This document shows positions 32,240 to 40,479 of a stretch of 64,000 bases of DNA, in pieces. This DNA is from Chitinophagaceae bacterium (GTDB lineage Bacteria; Bacteroidota; Bacteroidia; Chitinophagales; Chitinophagaceae): the NCBI GenBank assembly GCA_016786845.1, contig JAEUVB010000015.1:332867-396866 (forward strand). Reading direction: 5' to 3'. The position numbers and the translations under genes are program-made. Below the pieces are notes generated by a model. That model did no database searches. It saw only the letters and a program-made list of their open reading frames with translations, and was not told the origin of the DNA. The number at the start of each line of letters is the position of its first letter. The stretch's first letter is position 1.

Positions 32240-32926
32240 ATGAAAAGGAATAAGTTAGGTTGTCTAATGGCCATTACGTTGATAGTTCTCGTCTGTTGTT
32301 CACCATCAACATTGGCACAAAAGAAAACAAAGAAGGAATATCCTGCTGCTGTCCTAAAGCATCAAATCGTTGGGAGTATTGGGTATGGATATCCTTCAAT
32401 TCTGAGGGCATATTTACGGTCGGTAACGAATCGCAAGGAATACACGATTTCCGGGGTAGGCCCGCTTTTAGTGAAGGCTGAATACCTGATCAATCCAAAA
32501 TTTGGGGTAGGGATCAATGCTACCTATAGTCATTCAAAAGTTAGTTGGATGCAGTTGGGTTATGACACGATTTCTAAGACCTATCACGACTTTGATACAG
32601 GTCTTGAAGGTTCCGAATTGTCGGTAACATTTCGTGGTAATTATCATTTTTGGCATCGAAAAAAGATCGATTCTTATGCAGGTCTGGGTGTAGGGTATGG
32701 GAAAATATTTGTTGATGGTTATACCAAAGCCCATACAGGAGGATTTGTATTGAACTTCGAGATTCCGCGCCCCATTTGCTTCGAAGCGACCTGGGGTTTA
32801 CGCTATTTTCCAATAAAAAACCTCGGTTTTTACACCGAGGTTGGATTGGGAAAAAGTTGGCTCTTATTTCAAAAATATTTTATTCCTGAAGCGATCCTAC
32901 AGGGTGGAATATGCTTGAAATTTTAA
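32240..32926 (+). CDS. outer-membrane beta-barrel protein, about eight strands
   Basis: 228 residues from ATG 32240. A signal peptide ends near STLAQ (about 27). The rest alternates in the amphipathic way of OMP barrels: IVGSIGYGYPSILRAYL, LLVKAEYLINPKFGVGINATYSH, SELSVTFRGNYHF, DSYAGLGVGYG, CFEATWGLRYF, LGFYTEVGLG and a final GICLKF ending in Phe, the BAM recognition residue. Length fits an eight-strand barrel. Function unknown. It stops one base before the end of the convergent lipoprotein gene, and its last 110 bases contain the terminator of that gene. Confidence 0.8.
   Translation: MKRNKLGCLMAITLIVLVCCSPSTLAQKKTKKEYPAAVLKHQIVGSIGYGYPSILRAYLRSVTNRKEYTISGVGPLLVKAEYLINPKFGVGINATYSHSKVSWMQLGYDTISKTYHDFDTGLEGSELSVTFRGNYHFWHRKKIDSYAGLGVGYGKIFVDGYTKAHTGGFVLNFEIPRPICFEATWGLRYFPIKNLGFYTEVGLGKSWLLFQKYFIPEAILQGGICLKF
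32815..32840 (-). terminator. intrinsic terminator of the minus-strand lipoprotein gene, inside a coding region
   Basis: Arms CCTCGGT and ACCGAGG (32821-32840) with a 6-base loop, followed on the minus strand by six T residues (32820-32815). It lies within the 3' coding part of the plus-strand barrel gene, about 87 bases beyond the stop of the lipoprotein gene. Confidence 0.7.
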
Positions 32927-33529
32927 TTAAGGTGCTGCTGTTACCGTGAACGTAAAGTTGAAACGGAATTTCGCTGTTGATGAAAGCGATTCATTTTTCT
33001 TGATACAGAAAGCAATCATCACTTTCATATATTCAGAACGGAAATAATCTTTAATATCATCAGCCGAAACGTCTAAAACAAGTTCTTGCAAATCACGGGG
33101 AACGGAATTTTTAAAGGCAACCATTTTAGGAGTGGTACCACCAAAGCTGTCTACGAATATTTTAATACTGACCGGCGTGGTGTCTTTCACAAAATTAAAG
33201 TATTGTGTAGTTCCCGGATCTTCAATGCGTATTTTCAATTCTTTGAGGTTAACCTTGATGATTTGATCCTTGGTAAAACCGTATGGTCCAATAAATTCAT
33301 CCACTTTCGTGGCAAACGTATCTACTTGAACCGGGTTGTCAATCAGATTGACATCGACTAAGCTGGGCAGAAACATCGTTACGGTAGAAGGGAGGGTTGT
33401 GGTATCGCCATATCCAATATCTACAATGATATTGTCTTTTGTTGTATTTGTGGTTGTTTTCTTTTTACAACTGCTATAAGCGACAACTAATAAAAGCAGA
33501 ATTACGGAAACGGAAAGGATTTTTTTCAT
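32927..33529 (-). CDS. lipoprotein of unknown function
   Basis: 200 residues with a lipoprotein signal ending in VAYSSC (C20), followed by a Lys/Thr-rich linker. The mature part contains repeated short beta-like stretches (VNLKELKIRIEDPG, PVSIKIFVDSFG, LQELVLDVSADDIKDYFRSEY, FRFNFTFTV) and resembles small beta-sandwich envelope proteins of Bacteroidota. No family recognised. The preceding charged Lys-Lys-Lys after the cysteine is not an obvious surface-export signal. Convergent with the barrel gene with no gap. Confidence 0.7.
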   Translation of the reverse strand: MKKILSVSVILLLLVVAYSSCKKKTTTNTTKDNIIVDIGYGDTTTLPSTVTMFLPSLVDVNLIDNPVQVDTFATKVDEFIGPYGFTKDQIIKVNLKELKIRIEDPGTTQYFNFVKDTTPVSIKIFVDSFGGTTPKMVAFKNSVPRDLQELVLDVSADDIKDYFRSEYMKVMIAFCIKKNESLSSTAKFRFNFTFTVTAAP

Positions 33530-33719
33530 GTAAGAGGGGTTTTTTAATCGTGAGTAAATGTAGAGCTTTTTTGAGATTTTTATAAAAATTCGCGTTTTTC
33601 ATACTCATAGACGATAGATTGTATATATTTGTTAGCTGTTCAGAAATCATATCCTGCCTTTGCTTACAGCTACTATGGCAGGACGTTTCAGAGCACTTTA
33701 AAAGATCAGAAAATATATC

Positions 33720-34292
33720 ATGATGAAAAAATTTGTTACTTCCCTCTTTTGCCTGATGGCATTTTTTTGTACCAAAGCTCAAACAATTTACACCATAGGT
33801 TATGATAAAATAGATATTGAAGTGGTGAATCCTTATTTTTTTGCAGAAATGATTTACCCCGGACAACCCAGTGCCTGTGGTATTTACGACAAAACTTCTG
33901 AGACCTTCTACACCTGCGATTATCAAACATTTCGTTATGTGGAAGATGAGTTTGTTCAATATACCGGCAAGGCTTGTTGCGAAAAAGTTGATTTCGATCC
34001 GGCAAAATATTATGGTACCCTTACGTTGAAAGGAGTTATTGATTCAGTAGAATGGGACAATCTCATTATTCACTTCACGACGGATAAGGCCAGGCTGACT
34101 ATTAAGACCGATGAGCGAGAAATTGATGCACTTTATGATAAATATTTTAAAGAGAATCATCTCGGCAAGGTGAATATCATCTTCAAGTTTAAAACCTACG
34201 ATTCGCCTACCGAAGCCCAGATTTCTTATAATAAGAATATGGAACATAAGCGCAAACCAACCCGCGTATACACCAAAGTGCTGCGTTGGTAA
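33720..34292 (+). CDS. secreted protein of unknown function
   Basis: 190 residues with a signal peptide (about 1-20, cut near TKAQ). Four Cys in the mature part (in SACGIYD, YTCDYQTF and KACCEKVDF) could form disulfides in the periplasm. The second half is charged and beta-rich (GTLTLKGVIDSVEWDNLIIHFTTD). I recognise no family. The stop codon overlaps the tsaD start (TAATG), so it is probably in one transcript with tsaD, although the two functions need not be linked. Confidence 0.7.
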   Translation: MMKKFVTSLFCLMAFFCTKAQTIYTIGYDKIDIEVVNPYFFAEMIYPGQPSACGIYDKTSETFYTCDYQTFRYVEDEFVQYTGKACCEKVDFDPAKYYGTLTLKGVIDSVEWDNLIIHFTTDKARLTIKTDEREIDALYDKYFKENHLGKVNIIFKFKTYDSPTEAQISYNKNMEHKRKPTRVYTKVLRW

Positions 34293-35296
34293 TGCCTGAA
34301 GTTTGTCTGCTGGCGATTGAAAGTTCCTGCGATGAAACAAGTGCAGCTATTCTTTCCGATGGTCAAATCCTTTCTAATATCATCTATACACAAACCGTGC
34401 ATGAAAAGTATGGTGGGGTGATTCCGGAATCGGCATCCCGACTTCATATTCGACATATTCTGCCGGTCGTAGAGGAAGCATTTCTGCAAAGTGGGATGCA
34501 TAAAACACAATTGCATGCGGTGGCCTATACTCAGTCGCCCGGCCTCATTGGATCTCTGCTCGTTGGAGCTACTTTCGCTAAATCATTTGCTCAGGCATTA
34601 ACTATCCCAACCATAGCGGTCAATCATATGCATGCACATGTGTTGTCCAATTTGATCGAGGAACCAAGGCCCGATTTCCCTTTTTTATGCTTAACAGTTT
34701 CCGGTGGTCATACCCAAATTGTTTTGTGTCGTTCGCCCCTGGATATGGAAATTCTTGGGGAAACCATCGATGATGCTGCAGGAGAGGCCTTTGATAAGTC
34801 GGCCAAAATGCTTGGCCTGCCCTATCCGGGTGGTCCTTTGGTGGATCGATATGCACAATCCGGTGATCCAATGCGGTTTCAGTTTGCTAAACCCAGGATC
34901 GAAGGCCTGAATTTTAGTTTCTCAGGCGTAAAAACATCAATCCTATATTTTTTACAAGCAGAAAAAGCAAAAAATGATCATTTCATTACCGAGAACATCA
35001 ATGACCTCTGCGCCGGAATTCAACATACCATCGTAACGATATTAATGGAAAAATTAGTCAAGGCGTGCAAAGAAACAGGTATAAGGAATGTATGTATTGC
35101 CGGTGGTGTCAGTGCCAATAGCGGATTACGCAAAGGCTTGCAACATTATGCAGATCGGTACGGGTGGAAGGCGTTTATTCCAAAATTTGAATATTGTACA
35201 GATAACGCTGCCATGATAGCCATGACAGGATATTATAAATACCTTAAAGGGGAATTCTCGGAATTGAATTTAGGTGCAAGTGCCCGTAGTCTTTGA
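34292..35296 (+). CDS. tsaD: tRNA N6-threonylcarbamoyladenosine transferase TsaD
   Basis: 334 residues from ATG 34292. TsaD transfers the threonylcarbamoyl group to A37 of tRNAs decoding ANN codons, together with TsaB (in this window at 11.1 kb) and TsaE. Visible signatures are ESSCDETSAAI near the start, the metal-binding NHMHAH (H112, H116), the SGGHTQ phosphate loop, and CIAGGVSANSGLR. The full family length is present. ATG 34292 overlaps the stop of the preceding gene. An upstream in-frame TTG at 34286 is less likely. Confidence 0.96.
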   Translation: MPEVCLLAIESSCDETSAAILSDGQILSNIIYTQTVHEKYGGVIPESASRLHIRHILPVVEEAFLQSGMHKTQLHAVAYTQSPGLIGSLLVGATFAKSFAQALTIPTIAVNHMHAHVLSNLIEEPRPDFPFLCLTVSGGHTQIVLCRSPLDMEILGETIDDAAGEAFDKSAKMLGLPYPGGPLVDRYAQSGDPMRFQFAKPRIEGLNFSFSGVKTSILYFLQAEKAKNDHFITENINDLCAGIQHTIVTILMEKLVKACKETGIRNVCIAGGVSANSGLRKGLQHYADRYGWKAFIPKFEYCTDNAAMIAMTGYYKYLKGEFSELNLGASARSL

Positions 35297-35313
35297 TAAA
35301 GTTTTTATTGAGT

Positions 35314-35427
35314 ATGCATCCTTTGATTGAAATTCCATCATTTACCGTACGGACGCTCCCTCAAAGCATTGAAGTATTAAGGGCATATGGATTAGACCCA
35401 TACCGGAAAACCGTTAATATTAGCTGA
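35314..35427 (+). CDS. possible small protein of 37 residues
   Basis: An ATG-initiated frame between tsaD and recA encodes a peptide with the segment LPQSIEVLRAYGLDPYRK. It has a balanced amino acid mix and no Shine-Dalgarno, like other genes here. There is no recognised family, and chance cannot be excluded. It might also be the tail of a decayed gene. Confidence 0.2.
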   Translation: MHPLIEIPSFTVRTLPQSIEVLRAYGLDPYRKTVNIS

Positions 35428-35484
35428 CTACAAACTATTCAAGCAAGTTTCAGAATAAAATCATTGTATCTCCTGAATTCGAGA

Positions 35485-36501
35485 TTAATTCTTCTCCGAC
35501 TCCAATTTGTCGACAATTTTCTTTTCAATTTCGCCCATCATTTCCGGATTGTCCAGTAAAAGTTGTTTAACCGCATCTCTGCCTTGGCCAAGTTTGTTGT
35601 TATCGTAGGCATACCATGAACCACTTTTTTGAATGATATTATTCTCAACACCTAAATCGATGATCTCTCCAACTTTACTAATGCCTTCTCCGAAAATGAT
35701 ATCGAATTCAGCCTGACGGAATGGAGGGGCGACTTTGTTTTTGACCACCTTTACACGGGCTCTGTTTCCAATGGCCTCATCACCGTCTTTAATCTGGCTG
35801 ATCCGGCGAATATCCAGTCGAACAGAAGCATAGAATTTTAATGCATTACCACCGGTTGTAGTTTCAGGATTTCCAAACATGACACCGATCTTTTCACGAA
35901 GTTGATTGATAAAAATGCAGCAGCATCCGGTACGTGAAATCGTGGCGGTCAATTTACGTAAAGCCTGACTCATCAAACGAGCTTGCAATCCCATTTTGCT
36001 ATCACCCATTTCACCTTCCAATTCACCTTTCGGAACCAATGCCGCTACCGAGTCAATGACCACCAGGTCGATGGCTCCTGAGGAGATCAGTCTGTCGGCT
36101 ATCTCAAGCCCTTGTTCTCCATAGTCAGGTTGTGATATCAAAAGATTGTCTATATCTACACCCAATTTTTTTGCATAAGATGCATCAAAAGCATGCTCTG
36201 CATCTATAAAAGCGCAAATACCGCCTTTTTTCTGAGCTTCTGCAATAACATGGGTGGCAATGGTAGTTTTACCTGAAGATTCCGGACCATAGATCTCAAC
36301 AACACGTCCGCGAGGTAACCCGCCTATCCCTAGTGCAATATCCAGACCTAAAGAGCCGGTGGAAATGCTGTCCATTTCGACCACATCTTTATCTCCGAGT
36401 TTCATGATCGACCCTTTTCCATAGTCTTTGTCGATCTTTTCCATGGTCAATTTAAGGGCCTTCAATTTTTCATTTTCTTGTGTTGCTGTCGCTGTTGCCA
36501 T
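35485..36501 (-). CDS. recA: recombinase RecA
   Basis: 338 residues, normal length. Walker A is GPESSGKTT (72-80). The segments [38 protein letters not shown] and the [13 protein letters not shown] and [22 protein letters not shown] blocks (L2 loop) are all conserved. The C-terminus is acidic but short. RecA forms filaments on single-stranded DNA, drives strand exchange and triggers LexA-type self-cleavage. The upstream region carries a -7 box and a long hairpin, but I saw no clear SOS box. Confidence 0.98.
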   Translation of the reverse strand: MATATATQENEKLKALKLTMEKIDKDYGKGSIMKLGDKDVVEMDSISTGSLGLDIALGIGGLPRGRVVEIYGPESSGKTTIATHVIAEAQKKGGICAFIDAEHAFDASYAKKLGVDIDNLLISQPDYGEQGLEIADRLISSGAIDLVVIDSVAALVPKGELEGEMGDSKMGLQARLMSQALRKLTATISRTGCCCIFINQLREKIGVMFGNPETTTGGNALKFYASVRLDIRRISQIKDGDEAIGNRARVKVVKNKVAPPFRQAEFDIIFGEGISKVGEIIDLGVENNIIQKSGSWYAYDNNKLGQGRDAVKQLLLDNPEMMGEIEKKIVDKLESEKN

Positions 36502-36938
36502 TGTGCTGTGTTTTAAACAAATGTATTAATTAATATGAATTTACAGGATTGAGATATGGGTTTGTTGATAACTAATTACACCTGAAGGCTTCCGGCAGCC
36601 GGTGACTCCCGGAAGCTTTTCAGATGTACTGACTAACCCTTATTCGAAGCAAAGATACCGGTGACTATACGTAATGAGTTTACGTAGCTTTTTTATTCAT
36701 CGGAATCCTTCATTGTAAGTATCTCAAAACTATTTTTCAGTTAGTGATACAAACTTAGAATGCACCGAAATTTTCGACAAGTGCTTTCTTATAACTCGGG
36801 AAATTATTTGATTTTTCAGCGAAAATGCATGGTTATCAGGAATTCCGATTCTCCTCAATAAGGACAATGAATATATCCACTCATGCTAATTTTCATGGAA
36901 GAGATCATCGATTTTATCACAAATTGGGATAAACCCTT
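36502..36938. other. recA-ars intergenic region with a long hairpin
   Basis: 437 bases without a convincing gene. At 36582-36624 the outer arms CTGAA/TTCAG and inner arms GCTTCCGG and CCGGAAGC form a bulged hairpin around a 12-base loop, with no T-run on either side, so it is not a standard terminator. The rest is AT rich. It contains the recA promoter at the left and the arsR operator just beyond its right end. Confidence 0.5.
36518..36525 (-). promoter_or_regulatory. -7 promoter box of recA
   Basis: Minus-strand TACATTTG, a perfect TAnnTTTG box, 16 bases before the recA ATG. No TTG is seen at the expected -33 distance. Confidence 0.5.
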
Positions 36939-36954
36939 TTGAGGTTAATTTTAT

Positions 36955-36972
36955 GTTCGTATAATTGCGAAT
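36955..36972. promoter_or_regulatory. putative ArsR operator upstream of arsR
   Basis: GTTCGTATAATTGCGAAT, an imperfect inverted repeat agreeing at 13 of 18 positions with the perfect inverted repeat at 37343-37360. It lies just before the arsR start at 36987, where repressor binding would cover the promoter. Confidence 0.55.
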
Positions 36973-36986
36973 TAAATTGTGACCTT

Positions 36987-37310
36987 ATGATAAAGGAAAA
37001 AGCCATTTTTTCGCAACGGCAAGAATTAATATCAAGCTTTTCCAATGCCCTCGCCAATCCTGTCAGGGTGGCCATTTTAGACCTTTTGGCAAATCAATCC
37101 TGCTGTTATCATGGCGATCTGTCGGAGGAACTCCCAATTGCCAACAGTACCTTGTCTCAGCATTTAAAAGTGTTGAAAGAGGCCGGACTGATACAAGGTG
37201 AAATTCATCCGCCTAAAACAAAATACTGTATTCATCGCGAAAACTGGGGATTGGCCAAAGGCTTGCTGATGAGCTTTTTCGACACACCTAAATTGGCAAA
37301 GGATTGTTAA
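36987..37310 (+). CDS. arsR: arsenic-responsive ArsR repressor
   Basis: 107 residues from ATG 36987; a TTG at 36939 would extend the frame over the likely operator. ArsR/SmtB winged helix: LANPVRVAILDLLAN, then SCCYHGDLSEELPIANSTLSQHLKVLKEAGLI. The vicinal cysteines C39-C40 at the start of the metal-sensing helix fit As(III) or Sb(III) binding, which releases the protein from DNA. Followed by acr3 and arsC on the same strand. Matching inverted repeats before arsR and before acr3 suggest direct autoregulation. Confidence 0.88.
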   Translation: MIKEKAIFSQRQELISSFSNALANPVRVAILDLLANQSCCYHGDLSEELPIANSTLSQHLKVLKEAGLIQGEIHPPKTKYCIHRENWGLAKGLLMSFFDTPKLAKDC

Positions 37311-37342
37311 GTAATACAAGTCTCATTTAAACAAATTCAATT

Positions 37343-37360
37343 ATTCGCATTTGTGCGAAT
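37343..37360. promoter_or_regulatory. putative ArsR operator upstream of acr3
   Basis: Perfect inverted repeat ATTCGCA-TTTG-TGCGAAT in the 68-base gap between arsR and acr3. It is the better copy of the site at 36955-36972. The transporter may thus have a second regulated promoter. Confidence 0.65.
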
Positions 37361-37378
37361 GAAAAAAATCAATACACT

Positions 37379-38416
37379 ATGCAACCTAAATTAAAATTTC
37401 TGGATCGCTACCTGACCCTTTGGATTTTCCTTGCTATGCTTTTTGGCGTCGCCTTAGGTTATATTTTTCCGGGCATTTCAGAAATAACCCAGGCCTTATC
37501 TGTAGGTACGACCAATATTCCTTTGGCCCTTGGACTCATTTTGATGATGTATCCCCCTTTGGCTAAGGTGGATTATTCACTTTTGCCTAAAGCATTTCAG
37601 GATCGTAAGGTTATGACCATTTCGTTAGTCTTAAACTGGATAGTGGGACCGCTATTGATGTTCGGACTGGCGATTATTTTTCTCAGGAATGAACCAGAGT
37701 ATATGGTCGGTCTGATTCTGATTGGCCTGGCCCGTTGTATCGCCATGGTCATTGTATGGAATGATCTGGCAAAAGGAAATCGGGAGTATGGCGCCTTGCT
37801 CGTTGCGCTAAACAGTATTTTTCAGGTGATATCGTACAGTTTCTATGTTTGGTTGTTCATCAACGTATTACCTACGGCATTTGGATTGGGAACCTTTAAT
37901 GTATCGGTTCCTATCGGAGACGTAGCACAGAGTGTTTTTTTATATCTGGGCCTGCCTTTTTTAGCAGGCTTCCTCAGTCGTTATTTCCTTATTCAAAGTA
38001 AAGGAGTCATTTGGTACAATCAAAAATTCATACCCAAAATATCTCCTATCACATTATATGCACTATTGTTTACCATCGTACTGATGTTCAGTTTGAAAGG
38101 AGATAAAATATTAGAATTGCCCATGGATGTGGTCAAGGTGGCTATTCCCATGGTGATTTATTTTGTACTGATGTTTTTTGTCAGTTTTTTCATCAATAAA
38201 TCAATGAACGTACCTTATGAAAAAAATGCAGCAATCTCATTTACCGCTACAGGAAATAATTTTGAATTGGCCATTGCTGTTGCAATCGCTGTATTTGGCA
38301 TTCATTCTCCTCAAGCATTTGTGGGTGTGATAGGCCCATTGATCGAGGTGCCGGTTTTGATTTTATTGGTCAGAGCATCCCTCTATCTCAAAGAAAAATA
38401 CTATACACAATCTTAA
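37379..38416 (+). CDS. acr3: arsenite efflux transporter Acr3
   Basis: 345 residues with about ten hydrophobic helices, the ACR3 (BART superfamily) pattern. The conserved cysteine lies in [21 protein letters not shown] and the helix-9 region [20 protein letters not shown] is diagnostic. Acr3 expels As(OH)3, and sometimes antimonite, across the inner membrane, driven by the proton gradient. Its arsC neighbour starts 3 bases after its stop, and arsR is upstream, so this is a complete minimal arsenic resistance operon. Confidence 0.95.
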   Translation: MQPKLKFLDRYLTLWIFLAMLFGVALGYIFPGISEITQALSVGTTNIPLALGLILMMYPPLAKVDYSLLPKAFQDRKVMTISLVLNWIVGPLLMFGLAIIFLRNEPEYMVGLILIGLARCIAMVIVWNDLAKGNREYGALLVALNSIFQVISYSFYVWLFINVLPTAFGLGTFNVSVPIGDVAQSVFLYLGLPFLAGFLSRYFLIQSKGVIWYNQKFIPKISPITLYALLFTIVLMFSLKGDKILELPMDVVKVAIPMVIYFVLMFFVSFFINKSMNVPYEKNAAISFTATGNNFELAIAVAIAVFGIHSPQAFVGVIGPLIEVPVLILLVRASLYLKEKYYTQS

Positions 38417-38419
38417 AAT

Positions 38420-39028
38420 ATGAATAAGACTCTAGAAACTTTTATTCAGGCCATAAATACTTCAACCCTATCAGATGCAAGAAAAGAAGTATTACAACCC
38501 TTGATCGATTATGTGCGCGATAAAATAAGTTCAAATGAAACCATACGTTTGAATTTTATCTGCACGCATAATTCAAGGCGCAGTCATCTTGGACAAATAT
38601 GGGCTCAGACCATGGCTTATTATTTTAATGTTCCTAATCTGTTTGCCTATTCAGGAGGTACAGAAGCCACGGCCCTCTTTTCCAAGGTGGCCGAAACATT
38701 AACGCATCAAGGATTTGATTTGCTTATACTCAGTCAATCTGAGAATCCGATATATGCGGTAAAGTATGCGCCCAATGAAGCGCCGGTGATTTGTTTTTCA
38801 AAAGCCTATCATCATCCGTTTAATCCAAAATCTCATTTCGCAGCTATCGTCACGTGCAATGCAGCCGATGAAGCTTGTCCATTGGTACTAGGTGCCGACA
38901 GAAGAATAGCTATCAAGTACGATGATCCTAAGGCATTTGATGGCACGGAACTGATGGATGTAAAATATGCTGAACGTAGTTTGGAAATTGCCCGGGAAAT
39001 GTACTATGTTTTTGGTAGCATAAAATAA
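38420..39028 (+). CDS. arsC: arsenate reductase, low-molecular-weight phosphatase (thioredoxin-coupled) type
   Basis: 202 residues. An N-terminal helical extension of about 45 residues precedes the phosphatase-like loop FICTHNSRRSHLGQ (CX5R, C48-R54). The resolving pair C146 and C153 (TCNAADEAC, CX6C) has the same spacing as the two later cysteines of Staphylococcus ArsC. That implies the three-cysteine relay that ends with thioredoxin. The enzyme reduces arsenate to arsenite, which Acr3 then exports. It is longer than the 130-residue staphylococcal protein owing to the N-terminal extension. Co-transcribed with acr3 (3-base gap). Confidence 0.92.
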   Translation: MNKTLETFIQAINTSTLSDARKEVLQPLIDYVRDKISSNETIRLNFICTHNSRRSHLGQIWAQTMAYYFNVPNLFAYSGGTEATALFSKVAETLTHQGFDLLILSQSENPIYAVKYAPNEAPVICFSKAYHHPFNPKSHFAAIVTCNAADEACPLVLGADRRIAIKYDDPKAFDGTELMDVKYAERSLEIAREMYYVFGSIK

Positions 39029-39232
39029 ATAAGGTCGGCTCGATGAGAGATGCGATCATACCCCGAAGTCAACTTGAACAGAAAAAGTATGATCAGACAG
39101 GAAATGCTGCGATATTGTCCATTTAGCGTATCGAGATAATGGATGGCCTGCGACCGGAGGCTCCGGGATGATTCGCAGCTTGAAGCGAAATGCGTGTCTG
39201 CCTCCCGGATTTCTTATGCAAATTTAAAAGTG

Positions 39233-40165
39233 CTAATCCTTATATGTTTTTGGTACTTCTGGATCGGTGATAATAATATAATCGCCCAGGTGTGCGAATT
39301 CACTCCAATTAATATTTCGGAAATTTTCGGCGGATCCGCAGGAAATTACCAAACTTCGGGTTTTGGGGCGGTAATTGTACAATTGAGTAACCACTGCAAA
39401 GCCTTCATCACTGTGAAAACGACCATTGACCTGCATGATTTTTTTACCTCGATAGGCTTTCAAATGTTCGGCAATGGAATAGGCCATGGTGGCATCCCAA
39501 AGGGATTGTGCCACGATAAGATCAAAACCTGCCATAGACATCGCGGGGGCCGGCTTTTTAGCATCCGTTGTCGTTGCTTCCGGTGTATGGGAAGTGAGGC
39601 CCATGAGTTTGTCATAATAACCTCCTGAAGCCGTTTCATAAGGCAAAGGGGCAAAGTGACGATGTGCGCCATCGGGCAGATATCTCAGTGCTTCCTGTCC
39701 TTTGCGCCCGGCCAGATTGGTATAGCGGGATGGGGCGTTGGCACAGATGACATCCAGTTGATTTTTCTTAGCGAATTCTACCATGGGACGATAGTCTTTG
39801 TAATTGCTCCATACCCGTGCATCTTTCAGAAAATTTTTCTCACGGATGGCGTCAACAAGATATTCATTCATCACGCCTTGTACATCCCGATCAAACATTT
39901 CCATGGACAATGCCATTTGTTTGCCATATTCGGCATAGAGCATTTCAAATAATTTATTTTCCAAATAATGGGTCACAGAATCATTGTGTTCTTCACCGAA
40001 GAAAACCACATCAAAACTTTCCATGTCCTTCACGATATCAGACAGTGAGACTTCTTTTTGCTGACCTACGGAATAGATGCGATAATTGTTTTCGTTGAGT
40101 TGTGCTTTGGTCGAGAAGCTTGCCAAAATTAAAGTAATGAATAAAAGCGTAAAAGTTTGTTTCAT
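39233..40165 (-). CDS. ChaN-like haem-binding/uptake protein (Tiki-like fold)
   Basis: 310 residues with a signal peptide ending near TKAQ (22). The domain shows DVVFFGEEHNDSVTH (GxxH with H60), ALSMEMFDRDVQ and later MQVNGRFHSDEGFAV, the hallmarks of the ChaN/DUF399 haem-binding family related to Tiki/TraB proteins. ChaN binds paired haem groups and is linked to iron uptake in other bacteria. An Ala/Pro/Thr-rich stretch near 199-215 is probably a flexible insert. There are no iron-uptake neighbours; it stands alone with its own -7 box. Confidence 0.82.
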   Translation of the reverse strand: MKQTFTLLFITLILASFSTKAQLNENNYRIYSVGQQKEVSLSDIVKDMESFDVVFFGEEHNDSVTHYLENKLFEMLYAEYGKQMALSMEMFDRDVQGVMNEYLVDAIREKNFLKDARVWSNYKDYRPMVEFAKKNQLDVICANAPSRYTNLAGRKGQEALRYLPDGAHRHFAPLPYETASGGYYDKLMGLTSHTPEATTTDAKKPAPAMSMAGFDLIVAQSLWDATMAYSIAEHLKAYRGKKIMQVNGRFHSDEGFAVVTQLYNYRPKTRSLVISCGSAENFRNINWSEFAHLGDYIIITDPEVPKTYKD

Positions 40166-40479
40166 ATAAATTGAATTTAAAAAAAGGATATTGCCTGCAA
40201 ATGTATGGGAATCTGTTTCTATGAAAATTCACTACATCCACGAAATATAAAGGTAAACAACCCGTTTGAATATTTACAAAAAGAATAAATGGAGTTTACA
40301 AAACGGTTTTCTAGTGAAATTTTTCACTTAGTGGAGCGGCATGGCAGGGATGATCGAACCATATGGTCTGTGAAGTTGTCATTTTTGTCTAAAAAGTTTA
40401 ACAGCATTTATGGACTATCTGAAAAATTGTATCTTTAGATGGATATGATTGATTTGTTCTTTTCTTCACCGCTAATTCA
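40166..40479. other. intergenic region between divergent ChaN-like and macroglobulin genes
   Basis: 314 bases, AT rich, no gene seen. It holds the ChaN-like promoter box at 40198 and a near-consensus plus-strand -7 box TATCTTTA at 40430-40437, 42 bases before the macroglobulin start. A ttttctagtgaaatttttcac-like stretch near 40308 contains imperfect dyad symmetry, but nothing definite. Confidence 0.4.
40198..40205 (-). promoter_or_regulatory. -7 promoter box of the ChaN-like gene
   Basis: Minus-strand TACATTTG, a perfect TAnnTTTG box, 32 bases before the ATG at 40165. Confidence 0.5.

Noticed and set aside
36502..36600. SOS box upstream of recA
   Set aside because: No palindrome of LexA type was found; SOS motifs of this phylum are not well enough known to call one by eye.
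36939..36986. Longer ArsR protein from a TTG start
   Set aside because: It would put the probable operator inside the coding region and add a non-conserved Cys-rich leader; ATG 36987 is preferred.
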